Assembly: GCF_000711245.1 (NCBI RefSeq)
Contig: NZ_JOMH01000001.1
Span: 372,001 to 436,000 of the forward strand
Direction: 5' to 3'
From: Polycyclovorans algicola TG408
GTDB lineage: Bacteria; Pseudomonadota; Gammaproteobacteria; Nevskiales; Nevskiaceae
Length of the DNA stretch: 64,000 nucleotides
In this document: in pieces, positions 37,410-45,883 of the stretch
How positions within the stretch are numbered: position 1 is the first letter of the stretch
How the letters are laid out: every line of letters starts with the position of its first letter
Program-made: the position numbers and the translations under genes
The notes under the pieces: generated by a model
What the model was told of the DNA's origin: nothing
The model's database searches: none
The model's input: the letters and a program-made list of their open reading frames with translations, nothing else

Positions 37410-37796
37410 TTAACCTCCGCGGCCGGTCAGCAGACCGACGGCCCAGAACAAAAGTGAATCAAGACCCCACAGCAGCAGGGACATGATCAGCACCACGACC
37501 GCGATCATCAGCGTGGCTTGCACGGCCTCCTGACGCGTCGGCCAGATGACCTTGCGAAGTTCAACGCGCGCCCCGGTCACGTAGCCCCACAACGAACGGC
37601 CCATGGCGGTGAGATAAAGCAGGCCCAGTGCCGCGCCTACCGAACCGAGAATCAGGATCGCCTTGACCACCGCCGGCTGGGTTGCCGCGACCGTGTAGAA
37701 AGCTGCGAGCCCGCCAATCAGCAGGGCGACTGCCGCAATGATGATCGCCGTGTCGCGTGCGGAACCGGCTGTTTGATCGCTGTTGTGGGAGTCCAT
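37410..37796 (-). CDS. secE: Preprotein translocase subunit SecE
   Basis: A 128-residue SecE of the three-helix gammaproteobacterial type: two N-terminal helices (IIIAAVALLIGGLAAFYTVA, AILILGSVGAALGLLYLTAM) and the essential conserved C-terminal part ELRKVIWPTRQEAVQATLMI followed by a helix to the end. It clamps SecY. The order tRNA-Trp, secE, nusG is common in proteobacteria. Confidence 0.96.
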   Translation of the reverse strand: MDSHNSDQTAGSARDTAIIIAAVALLIGGLAAFYTVAATQPAVVKAILILGSVGAALGLLYLTAMGRSLWGYVTGARVELRKVIWPTRQEAVQATLMIAVVVLIMSLLLWGLDSLLFWAVGLLTGRGG

Positions 37797-37832
37797 ATCG
37801 CCTAAATTTTTCGATGGCCAACCGGGTCAGGT

Positions 37833-37908
37833 TGGCAGGGCAGGAGGGTGTCGAACCCCCAACCTGCGGTTTTGGAGACCGCCGCTCTACCAGTTGAGCT
37901 ACTGCCCT
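37833..37908 (-). tRNA. tRNA-Trp (anticodon CCA)
   Basis: A 76-nt tRNA with the CCA end encoded. Acceptor AGGGCAG pairs with CTGCCCT, discriminator G, D-arm GCTCAACTGGTAGAGC, anticodon loop CTCCAAA (anticodon CCA), T-arm GGGGGTTCGACACCC with one non-Watson-Crick position. It lies between the second tuf terminator and secE, so it is probably processed from a secE-nusG transcript. Confidence 0.97.
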
Positions 37909-37950
37909 AATATCCCGCGCCTGAAACCACAGCGCGCCGCCTTGCAAATG

Positions 37951-37986
37951 CAAAAGGGGCGCGGAGTTTATGGCTCCGCGCCCCTT
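37951..37986 (-). terminator. Terminator after the second tuf gene
   Basis: A perfect 13-bp stem (37954-37966 with 37974-37986) with a 7-nt loop and a short U-run (UUUUG) on the minus strand. It lies 14 bp past the tuf stop and separates tuf from tRNA-Trp-secE. Confidence 0.9.
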
Positions 37987-38000
37987 AAGTCAATCAGCAA

Positions 38001-39197
<1,197 letters not shown>

Positions 39198-39238
39198 CTT
39201 TACTCTTCTTTAGAGGTATGCCCGCGCACGCGGGACTG

Positions 39239-39267
39239 AAAAACACGAAAAGCGAGCAAGGCTCGCT
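39239..39267 (-). terminator. Terminator or attenuator between the tRNA-Thr repeats and the second tuf
   Basis: AGCGAGC (39251-39257) pairs with GCTCGCT (39261-39267) over AAG. The minus-strand RNA continues UUUUCGUGUUUUUC. It could end the tRNA transcript or attenuate read-through into tuf. A smaller stem CCCGC/GCGGG follows at 39221-39234. Confidence 0.6.
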
Positions 39268-39316
39268 CTGCTTGGACCGCTGAACCACCATTTGCCGCTC
39301 ATCGGCTGACCTCCAT

Positions 39317-39443
39317 CAGATTCGAACCCATGTTTGGCCCGCAGCCAAACATCAAAAGCGATGGACCTCTTGTCTTTGAGGTCATCAGTTCGACCCTGAT
39401 TGAGCCAACCATTGCCACTTGCTACGAATTTGGTGCCCACAAT
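39317..39443 (-). repeat. 127-bp tRNA-Thr-derived tandem repeat, distal unit
   Basis: About 94% identical to the adjoining unit (I count 7 differences in 127). It contains a copy of the tRNA-Thr 3' end with CCA (39431-39454 spans the unit junction), a hairpin ATGTTTGGC/GCCAAACAT (39330-39352), and an inverted copy of the tRNA T-arm region (39378-39401). The motif CAGATTCGAAC recurs at 39317, 39444 and 39571, exactly 127 bp apart. Confidence 0.9.
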
Positions 39444-39570
39444 CAGATTCGAACCAATGTTTGGCCTACGGCCAAACATCAAAAGCGATGGACCTCTTGT
39501 TTTTGAGGTCATCAGTTCGACCCTGATTGAGCCAACCGTTGCCACTTGCTGCGAATTTGGTGCCCACAAT
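39444..39570 (-). repeat. 127-bp tRNA-Thr-derived tandem repeat, proximal unit
   Basis: Begins in the tRNA-Thr 3' end and repeats the same plan: hairpin ATGTTTGGCC/GGCCAAACAT (39457-39479), then GACCTC/GAGGTC (39491-39510), then the inverted T-arm copy (39505-39528; 22 of 24 bases as in the tRNA but on the opposite strand). E. coli tyrT is followed by similar tandem units containing tRNA 3' ends; no sequence relation is claimed. Confidence 0.9.
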
Positions 39571-39633
39571 CAGATTCGAACTGATGACCTCACCCTTACC
39601 AAGGGTGCGCTCTACCACTAGAGCTATGTGGGC
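39558..39633 (-). tRNA. tRNA-Thr (anticodon GGT)
   Basis: A 76-nt tRNA with encoded CCA. Acceptor GCCCACA/TGTGGGC, discriminator A, D-arm GCTCTAGTGGTAGAGC, anticodon stem-loop CACCCTTGGTAAGGGTG (anticodon GGT), T-arm ATCAGTTCGAATCTGAT. Its 3' part (24 nt) is copied in each downstream tandem repeat. Equivalent to thrT in the E. coli order. Confidence 0.98.
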
Positions 39634-39656
39634 AAATAAAACTGTCTTCAACCAGC

Positions 39657-39730
39657 TGGAGCGGGAGACGGGAATCGAACCCGCGCTATCAGCTTGGAAG
39701 GCTGAAGTTCTACCATTGAACTACTCCCGC
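39657..39730 (-). tRNA. tRNA-Gly (anticodon TCC)
   Basis: A 74-nt tRNA with encoded CCA. Acceptor GCGGGAG/CTCCCGC, D-arm GTTCAATGGTAGAAC, anticodon loop CTTCCAA (anticodon TCC), T-arm CGGGTTCGATTCCCG. Equivalent to glyT. The first 18 nt are duplicated 142 bp upstream. Confidence 0.98.
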
Positions 39731-39800
39731 CACTCACTGCACGCGTCAATCGCTCGATGGGCATCCTGCTCACCTGGGTCCGCCCGGCGTCCTGCCGGTC

Positions 39801-39856
39801 GTTCGGTTGCCCTGCAAACGTCCACTGGACGTTTGCATACTCGGGCGCCCTCACCC
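39801..39856 (-). repeat. 56-bp palindromic element, copy 2
   Basis: Inner stem TGCAAACGTCCA (39813-39824), a single C, TGGACGTTTGCA (39826-39837). Outer stem GGTTGCCC (39805-39812) with GGGCGCCC (39843-39850), which has one mismatch and one G-U pair. TACTC bulge (39838-39842); GTTCG and CTCACCC boundaries as in copy 1 at 36823-36878. It lies directly next to the truncated tRNA-Gly copy. Confidence 0.8.
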
Positions 39857-39872
39857 ATTGAACTACTCCCGC
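39855..39872 (-). pseudogene. Truncated tRNA-Gly, first 18 nt only
   Basis: The minus strand reads GCGGGAGTAGTTCAATGG, identical to nt 1-18 of the intact tRNA-Gly. The copy breaks off in the D-loop, exactly where the palindromic element begins (its boundary CACCC shares the final GG). It is too short to be functional. Confidence 0.85.
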
Positions 39873-39903
39873 CGCACCCAACCGGTTACCGCAGAATCCT
39901 GTG

Positions 39904-39989
39904 TGGTGGAGGGAGTAGGATTCGAACCTACGTAGGCGTTAGCCAGCAGATTTACAGTCTGCCCTCGTTGGCCGCTTGAGTATCCCTCC
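39904..39989 (-). tRNA. tRNA-Tyr (anticodon GTA)
   Basis: An 86-nt class II tRNA with encoded CCA: acceptor GGAGGGA/TCCCTCC, anticodon loop with GTA (CAGACTGTAAATCTG), long variable arm, T-arm TAGGTTCGAATCCTA. It is the first gene of the tRNA cluster; equivalent to tyrU. Confidence 0.98.
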
Positions 39990-40029
39990 ATCCGCCCCGT
40001 CAGACGCGATGCGTTCGACGAAGCCCACT

Positions 40030-40058
40030 ATTGTTCACGGTGACTCCGGTGGAGTCAA
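40030..40058 (-). promoter_or_regulatory. Promoter of the tRNA cluster, with a dyad over the -35/spacer
   Basis: Minus strand: -35 TTGACT (40053-40058), 17-bp spacer, -10 AACAAT (40030-40035), then a G-rich discriminator. A dyad TGACTCC-GGT-GGAGTCA (40041-40057) overlaps the -35 and spacer. It lies just past the hrpB stop and about 40 bp before tRNA-Tyr. Confidence 0.6.
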
Positions 40059-40070
40059 CACGTTTTTCAC

Positions 40071-42521
40071 TCAGGTGCCTCTGGGTTTGGCTCGGGCGGT
40101 CGGCAAGGCGCCGGCCGGGTCCTCCGGCCAGGGGTGTCGGGGATACCGTCCGCGCAGGTCTTTGCGCACGTCGAGATACCCGGCCTTCCAGAAGCCCTCA
40201 ATGTCCTGCGTGACCGCCACCGGCCGTCGCGCCGGGGACAGCAGGTGCAGCAAAACAGGGATGCGGCCATCACAGACCGTCAGCGACCGCTGCGCGCCAA
40301 ACATTTCCTGCAGCTTCACCTCCAGCACCGGCGGCGCACCAACCGCGTAATGCAGCCGGTGTGAATGGCCACTCGGGACGGTCAGGTGGGTCGGCGCCAG
40401 CCGTTGCAAGGCCTGCTGGGCGGGATAGTCGAGCAGCGCCGCCAAGGCATCGTCCAGGGCGATTCGATCAAACTGCGTGCGGCGACTCACGCCATCGAGA
40501 AACGGCCGCAGCCAATCGGCGAGCGACGCCGAGAGCACCTCATCACTCACATCCGGCCACCCGGCTTCGGGCTGCCACGCACGCAAACACAGCACCCGCG
40601 CCTGCCACTGTCTCAACGCCGGCGTCCACGGCAGCACCTCCAACCCCAACTGGCTGATGCCGGCGAGCACGCCGTCAGCAATACGGTTCGCGGCCGGCCG
40701 GCCGGGCCGCTCGTCCAGCACCAGTGCGCCCAAGCGCGTCTGCTCGGACGTGCGCACCGCTTCGGCTCGCGGATCCCAACTGACCGCGTCGTCCGTCACC
40801 AATTGATCGGCGAAGTCGGCACGCAGCGTCGCCTCGTCAATGACCAAGCCGCTGCGCAGCTTGCGCGGCGGGCCCGGATCCCAGTGTGCGACGGCCAGCC
40901 ACGAGGCCTGCGCCAGCGGCGAAGCGCCGTGCACCCGCAGTTCGCGTCCGTCGGCACAGCGAAAGACGCCAACCGCCTCTCCGCGCCGCTGGGCGATGCG
41001 CTCCGGGTAGGCAAACGCGATCAGCCTCGCCAGGTCGCGCTCTTCAGCGTGCGTGGCGGGCGTCAGCTTCAGTCGCTGCGCCAGTTGCCGAACCGTCTCA
41101 CGCACCCGTCGCTGCGCCGGGGCAGGCGCGCGACCCTGCATGAAGCGCGTCACCGCCTCGCCAAGATCGTGACCGGCCTCGCCCTCATCCAGCACGGCGA
41201 CCAACCACACCGCAACCTCACCCAGACCCTGCTGCTGCGCACGGTGCAGCAGGGCGGCCTGGCGCGGCGCGGCAGGCACTTTGAGCAGTGCCTGTCCCAG
41301 CGTCGTGGCGCGCCCGGTTTCATCCAGCGCCGCAATGCCGTGCAGCAGCCCCTGCGCCACCGCCCAGGCGGGTGCCGGCGGCGCATCGAGCAGCGCAGCA
41401 TCCTCGGGGCGCAGCCCCCAAACGGCGAGTTCGAGCGCGAAGCGACTCAGATCAACCTGCTGGATTTCGGGCGCGTCAAACCCGGCGAGCGCGCCCTGCT
41501 GATCCTGCGACCACAGACGAATCACCCGGCCCGGACCCAACCTACCGGCCCGGCCGGCGCGCTGCTCGGCGGCCGCGCGCGAGATGCGGCGGGTCACCAG
41601 ACGGTCGGCGCCAGACGCCAGGTCGTACTCGGCGGCGCGTACCCAGCCGCCGTCGATGACAGAGGTGACGCCCTCCACCGTGAGGCTGGTCTGGGCAATG
41701 TTGGTGGCCAGGATCACCTTGCGCGCGCCGTTCGGGTCCGGCTGCAGCGCGGCATCCTGGGCGGCGGCGTCCAGCGCGCCATACAGCGGATAAACGCGCA
41801 CCGCGCCACCGGCGCGCGTCTCAATGAGATTCTGCGCATCCCGAATCTCTCGGGCACCCGGCAGAAACGCGAGGATGTCGCCCGCGTCATCTGCCAGCGC
41901 ACTCAGCGCGGCGGCGGCAACGGCTTCCGCCAGCGGCGCGGTCGTGGGCCGGTAAACAACCGACACCGGATACATGCGCCCGTCGCTACGCACCACCGGC
42001 GCGTCGCCCAACAGCGCGGAAACCCGTTCGGCATTGAGCGTCGCCGACATCACCAACACCCGCAGATCGGTGCGCAGATTGGCGCGTGCGTCGGCGGTCA
42101 GCGCCAAGGCCAGATCGGCCTCCAGGCTGCGCTCGTGGAACTCGTCGAAGATCACCAGCCCGACGCCCGGCAGCTCAGGGTCGGCCTGCAGGCGGCGGGT
42201 GAGCAGGCCTTCGGTGAGCACTTCAACCCGGGTGCGCGGACCGATCTTTCGGTCAAAACGCACCTGATACCCAACGGTCTGACCCACCGCCTCACCGCAC
42301 AACTGCGCCATACGCGCGGCGGCGGCGCGCGCTGCGACACGGCGCGGTTCGAGCACGATGATCGACTGGCCCGCCAGCCACGGCGCATCGAGCAGCGCCA
42401 GCGGCACCAGCGTGGTCTTTCCCGAACCCGGCGGCGCGCACAGCACCGCCGACATCGACGTCGCGAGCGTGTCGGCCAAGGCGGGCAACACCTCGCCGAC
42501 GGGCAAATCGGGCAGCCTCAC
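40071..42521 (-). CDS. hrpB: ATP-dependent helicase HrpB
   Basis: An 816-residue DExH-box helicase. Motif I is APPGSGKTTLVPLALLD (near residue 29), motif Ia EPRRVAARAAAARMA, motif II DEFHERSLEADLAL (DEFH, as usual for HrpB), motif III SATLNAE, motif V ATNIAQTSLTVEGV, motif VI EQRAGRAGRLGPGR, followed by the HA2 domain and the HrpB C-terminal domain. HrpB's role is unclear; E. coli mutants show no strong phenotype. It overlaps the MOSC gene by 4 nt. Confidence 0.95.
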   Translation of the reverse strand: MRLPDLPVGEVLPALADTLATSMSAVLCAPPGSGKTTLVPLALLDAPWLAGQSIIVLEPRRVAARAAAARMAQLCGEAVGQTVGYQVRFDRKIGPRTRVEVLTEGLLTRRLQADPELPGVGLVIFDEFHERSLEADLALALTADARANLRTDLRVLVMSATLNAERVSALLGDAPVVRSDGRMYPVSVVYRPTTAPLAEAVAAAALSALADDAGDILAFLPGAREIRDAQNLIETRAGGAVRVYPLYGALDAAAQDAALQPDPNGARKVILATNIAQTSLTVEGVTSVIDGGWVRAAEYDLASGADRLVTRRISRAAAEQRAGRAGRLGPGRVIRLWSQDQQGALAGFDAPEIQQVDLSRFALELAVWGLRPEDAALLDAPPAPAWAVAQGLLHGIAALDETGRATTLGQALLKVPAAPRQAALLHRAQQQGLGEVAVWLVAVLDEGEAGHDLGEAVTRFMQGRAPAPAQRRVRETVRQLAQRLKLTPATHAEERDLARLIAFAYPERIAQRRGEAVGVFRCADGRELRVHGASPLAQASWLAVAHWDPGPPRKLRSGLVIDEATLRADFADQLVTDDAVSWDPRAEAVRTSEQTRLGALVLDERPGRPAANRIADGVLAGISQLGLEVLPWTPALRQWQARVLCLRAWQPEAGWPDVSDEVLSASLADWLRPFLDGVSRRTQFDRIALDDALAALLDYPAQQALQRLAPTHLTVPSGHSHRLHYAVGAPPVLEVKLQEMFGAQRSLTVCDGRIPVLLHLLSPARRPVAVTQDIEGFWKAGYLDVRKDLRGRYPRHPWPEDPAGALPTARAKPRGT

Positions 42522-43195
42522 CCGCCGTGCTCGCGCAGCCAGACCAGCCGTTTGTGCAGTCGGCGGCGCCAGTCTGAGGCCAGCGCCGGCAGGTCGACCA
42601 GCCGTTGCAACAACGCCAGATCGGGGCGGGTGATGCCGCGCAGGGCGGAAAAGTCGGCAACGCTGATCGCGTCCGTCTCACGGCTGTCCAGGGTCAGGGC
42701 CGCCCCAACCTGCGCGCGGCCGGGCACCAACACCCGGTAATACCAACCGGCAATCCCGCGTTGCTCGATGAACGCGGCCATGCCGTCGACCCCGTGCCGC
42801 GCATCAATCTTCCAGCACGGTGTGCGCGGTTGGCAGACTTGCAGCCGCGCAGCGCCGAAGGCAAAGACATCGCCAATGCACACGTCATGCTCGTCGACGC
42901 CCGCCGCACTCAGGTTCTCGCCCATGGCGCCGGGCTGCATCGCGTCGGCCACCGCGTCGAAGTTCGCTGCCAACAGCGCGTAGCGATCTGCGGGATAAAA
43001 GTGCACGGCTTTTTCAGGGCCGCCGTGGTTCTTCAGATCGGCCTGATGATCGCCGACGATGCCGAGCGGCGTGATCTCGATTTCACCGCGCAGCGGCTGC
43101 TTGAAGATCGCCGTGGGCCGGCCATCGCCCGGCATGGCTTGCACGCGGCCAGCAAAGACCAGCGGCGTCACGGGGGCAAGTTTCAGGTTCGACAT
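42518..43195 (-). CDS. MOSC-domain protein (YiiM-like)
   Basis: A 225-residue protein with a MOSC domain (GIVGDHQADLKNHGGPEKAV, HFYPADRY, GAMGENLSAAGVDEHDVCIG, the candidate molybdenum-ligand Cys in LQVCQPRTPCWKID) and a C-terminal three-helix extension (ITRPDLALLQRLVDLPALAS). YiiM-type proteins use molybdenum cofactor to reduce N-hydroxylated compounds. I start it at the ATG at 43195; an upstream start at 43282 would run into the divergent methyltransferase gene. Confidence 0.88.
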   Translation of the reverse strand: MSNLKLAPVTPLVFAGRVQAMPGDGRPTAIFKQPLRGEIEITPLGIVGDHQADLKNHGGPEKAVHFYPADRYALLAANFDAVADAMQPGAMGENLSAAGVDEHDVCIGDVFAFGAARLQVCQPRTPCWKIDARHGVDGMAAFIEQRGIAGWYYRVLVPGRAQVGAALTLDSRETDAISVADFSALRGITRPDLALLQRLVDLPALASDWRRRLHKRLVWLREHGG

Positions 43196-43232
43196 GTCGG
43201 CATTTTCCCCTGAATCGCGGACAATTGCGGCC

Positions 43233-44168
43233 ATGAGCGAGATTGAACTGCACCGCAAGCTGTTGGGCGACGCCGGCCGCAACCAGGCCTTTCATGCGGC
43301 GCTTGAACAGTGCATCACCCCCGGAAAAACCACCGTGGCCGACCTGGGCGCCGGGACCGGCTTTCTGTCGTTTCTCGCCCGGCAGCTCGGGGCCAAACAT
43401 TGCCACCTCATCGAGTACAGCGAGGCGCTGGCGCTGGCCCAGACACTGGCGCGTGCCAACGGCATCACCGGCCTGCAGTTCAGCAATGCCCATTCCGGCG
43501 AGATTGCCAACCCGCCGAAGGTTGATCTGGTCATCTCCGAAACGCTGGGCAACTACGCGCTTGAAGAAGGCCTGCTGGAAACCCTGATGGACGCGCGTCG
43601 CTACCTCAAACCCGGCGGCGTCATCCTGCCGTGCCGGTTGCAGCAGTTCGTCGCGCCGACCGGCGACCCCACGCTGCAGCAGGACATTGACCTGTGGGGC
43701 AGCGTTGGCTTCGGGCTCGACCTCGACGCGGCGCGCCAGATCAGCCTCAACAACCTTTACGTGCGGCGCATCCTGCCCACGCAACTCGCCGCACCCGGCG
43801 TGCTTTGGGACGACCTCGACTTTTCGCCCAAGGCGCCCATCGTCAACAGCCGTCGCCAACAGCAGGTGCGTTTTACGCCCGCCGCACAAACCGTCCATGG
43901 ACTGGCCTTGTGGTGGGTGTGCACCCTGGCGCCGGGCATCGACATCAGCACGGCCCCGGACGCGACCGCCACGCACTGGGACCAGGTCTACTTGCCGCTG
44001 TTGGACGCCGTGACCATCGAGGCCGGCGACGAGCTACAGGTGACGCTGACCAGCGACACCCGGCCCGAGGTCGGCCTGCGACTGCAGTGGCGCATCACCC
44101 ACCGACGCGCCGGAAAGCGCCTCGGCGAGCAGAGCCTGGACAGCTTTCGCGGACGTCTGCTGGCCTGA
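43233..44168 (+). CDS. PRMT-like protein arginine methyltransferase
   Basis: A 311-residue class I SAM methyltransferase that carries the two signatures of protein arginine methyltransferases. The SAM site is VADLGAGTGFLSFL (residues 35-48) with acidic Glu61 (LIEYSE). The double-E loop is ISETLGNYALEE with Glu103 and Glu112, the same spacing as E144/E153 in rat PRMT1. A THW loop (ATHWDQVYLPL, residues 246-256) lies in the beta-barrel part. The N-terminal YFxxY helix of eukaryotic enzymes is missing. ATG at 43233; divergent from the MOSC gene by 37 bp. The substrate is unknown; a small-molecule or non-arginine substrate is possible. Confidence 0.8.
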   Translation: MSEIELHRKLLGDAGRNQAFHAALEQCITPGKTTVADLGAGTGFLSFLARQLGAKHCHLIEYSEALALAQTLARANGITGLQFSNAHSGEIANPPKVDLVISETLGNYALEEGLLETLMDARRYLKPGGVILPCRLQQFVAPTGDPTLQQDIDLWGSVGFGLDLDAARQISLNNLYVRRILPTQLAAPGVLWDDLDFSPKAPIVNSRRQQQVRFTPAAQTVHGLALWWVCTLAPGIDISTAPDATATHWDQVYLPLLDAVTIEAGDELQVTLTSDTRPEVGLRLQWRITHRRAGKRLGEQSLDSFRGRLLA

Positions 44169-44191
44169 CGCGAGCAAGCCTTCGCAGCGCG

Positions 44192-45556
44192 TCAGGCCCG
44201 CATGATGGCCCTGACGTTGACGAACTCCATCAGCCCGTGACGCGACAACTCGCGGCCATAACCGCTGTGGCCAATGCCACCGAACGGCAAACGCGGATCC
44301 GACACCACCGCGCGATTGATGCCGACGGCACCGCAGTGCATCTGCCGGGCAAAAGCCTCGGCGGTCTCAAGGTCGCGTGAAAACACCGCACCGCCCAAGC
44401 CATAAACCGTGTCGTTGGCAATTTGCAGTGCCGCCTCGGCGTCGGCTGCTTCGATCAGCGTCGCCACCGGGCCAAACAGCTCGTCGGCGTACGCGGCACT
44501 GCCCGGCGGCGGGTCGGTGAGCAGGGTCACCGGGTAATAGCTGCCCGTGCCCGCAGGCAGCACGCCGCCCAGCGTGCAGCGCGCGCCGGCCGCGATGCTG
44601 GCCTGCACCTGATCGTGCAGTTGTTCCCGCAGATCATCGCGCGCCATCGGCCCCACCGTGGTGGCGCTGTCGAAGGGGTCGCCGACGACCTGCTCGGCAA
44701 GCCGGACGCGCACCGCCGCCTCGAACGCAGGGCGCGCGGCGTGGGTGACGATCCAGCGCTTGGCGGCAATGCAGCTCTGCCCGGCGTTGACCAGCCGGAA
44801 GTTCACGCAGGCCGTGGCAGCGAGGTCGATGTCGGCATCATCGAGCACCACGTAGGCGTCAGAGCCCCCAAGCTCCAACACACACTTCTTCACCGCCTGA
44901 CCGGCCTGCGCGGCCACCGCGCGGCCCGCGCGCACGCTGCCGGTGAGCGACACCGCCGCCACGCGCGGGTCAGCAATCACTTGTGCCGTTGGCTCAAGAT
45001 CAATCACCAACGCGGTGTAAACCCCTTCGCCCAGACCCGCGTCATCAAACAACCGCGCCAGCGCCAGCGCCGTGCCGGTGACGTTGGGGGCATGCTTGAT
45101 CAGCACCGTATTGCCCGCCATCAAGGTTGGCGCAACAAAGCGCAGCACCTGCCACAGCGGAAAATTCCACGGCATGATTCCCAGAATCACCCCCAAGGGC
45201 GCGTGCGTCACGGCCGCGCTGCCGCTGTCGACGGTGACGGCCTCGTCGGCCAAAAGCGCCTCGGCGTTCTCGGCGTAATAGCGACAGGCACCCGCCGATT
45301 TTTTGCACTCGGCCACGCCCTGCGCCAGCGGTTTGCCCATCTCCAGCGCCATCAGTCGGGCGAGGTCGTCGGCGCGGGCTTCCAAGGCTTCAGCAACGGC
45401 GCTCAGGCCGGCCGCACGCCTGGCAAAGCCCAGACTCCGCCAGCGGCGCTGCGCGGTCACTGCCTGATCCAGGGCAGCGCTGACGCCGGCGGGCGAAAGT
45501 TCGGCGTAGGTGTCCAGCACATCGCCAGTGGCGGGGTTTCGGGTCTGCAGGCTCAC
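44192..45556 (-). CDS. Aldehyde dehydrogenase, succinate-semialdehyde dehydrogenase-like
   Basis: A 454-residue NAD(P)-dependent aldehyde dehydrogenase. Catalytic Cys is in NAGQSCIAAKRWIV, general-base Glu in VLELGGSDAYVVLDDADID, cofactor-site segments are GIMPWNFPLWQVLRFVAPTL and VSLTGSVRAGRAVAAQAG. Closest in feel to short GabD/Sad-type succinate-semialdehyde dehydrogenases. I start it at the GTG at 45556 (SLQTRNPATGDVL), which overlaps the upstream gene stop by 4 nt; the frame remains open for another 140 codons upstream but those residues are the shadow of the neighbouring gene. Substrate not certain. Confidence 0.88.
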   Translation of the reverse strand: MSLQTRNPATGDVLDTYAELSPAGVSAALDQAVTAQRRWRSLGFARRAAGLSAVAEALEARADDLARLMALEMGKPLAQGVAECKKSAGACRYYAENAEALLADEAVTVDSGSAAVTHAPLGVILGIMPWNFPLWQVLRFVAPTLMAGNTVLIKHAPNVTGTALALARLFDDAGLGEGVYTALVIDLEPTAQVIADPRVAAVSLTGSVRAGRAVAAQAGQAVKKCVLELGGSDAYVVLDDADIDLAATACVNFRLVNAGQSCIAAKRWIVTHAARPAFEAAVRVRLAEQVVGDPFDSATTVGPMARDDLREQLHDQVQASIAAGARCTLGGVLPAGTGSYYPVTLLTDPPPGSAAYADELFGPVATLIEAADAEAALQIANDTVYGLGGAVFSRDLETAEAFARQMHCGAVGINRAVVSDPRLPFGGIGHSGYGRELSRHGLMEFVNVRAIMRA

Positions 45557-45819
45557 GACGGTTGTCCGGTTTGGGTGGCGCGCTCCAGTGTCGCCAAATA
45601 GTCCAGCGCCTGCTCGCGCGAGTTGCCGCACATGACGGGCTCGGGCTTCAGCGATGCACAGACCGCCGGTCGTCGCGGGTCGCCCCAGAGGCCGCAGGCG
45701 AGGGTCGGGGTGAGGTGCGGGCACGGCATACCTGCGGGCTTGCCCCACGGCAGCCCGGGCAACGGCGAACTGATGGACGGCGCGATACAGCAGGCCGCAC
45801 AGCCGGCGCGACACGGCAT
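45553..45819 (-). CDS. YkgJ/YeiW-family cysteine-cluster protein
   Basis: An 88-residue protein that closely resembles E. coli YeiW (UPF0153): MPCRAGCAACCIAPSISSPL, GLPWGKPAGMPCPHLT, ACGLWGDPRRPAVCASLKPE and MCGNSREQALDYLATLE. Eight or so Cys suggest a zinc or iron-sulfur site. Function unknown. I start it at the ATG at 45819 by family length. It is coupled to the aldehyde dehydrogenase gene by a 4-nt overlap. Confidence 0.85.
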   Translation of the reverse strand: MPCRAGCAACCIAPSISSPLPGLPWGKPAGMPCPHLTPTLACGLWGDPRRPAVCASLKPEPVMCGNSREQALDYLATLERATQTGQPS

Positions 45820-45883
45820 CTCGGCTGGTTCTGACAGGGTGGAATGCCTCACAATTGCGGTTTGCCGATTGGCGGAGCGTTGC

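Noticed and set aside
39317-39570. CRISPR array
   Set aside because: Only two units of 127 bp with no spacer-repeat pattern; the units derive from a tRNA.
39400-39979. Several short open frames over the tRNA genes and tandem repeats
   Set aside because: They are translations of tRNA sequence and repeats, with recurring peptides caused by the repeat units.
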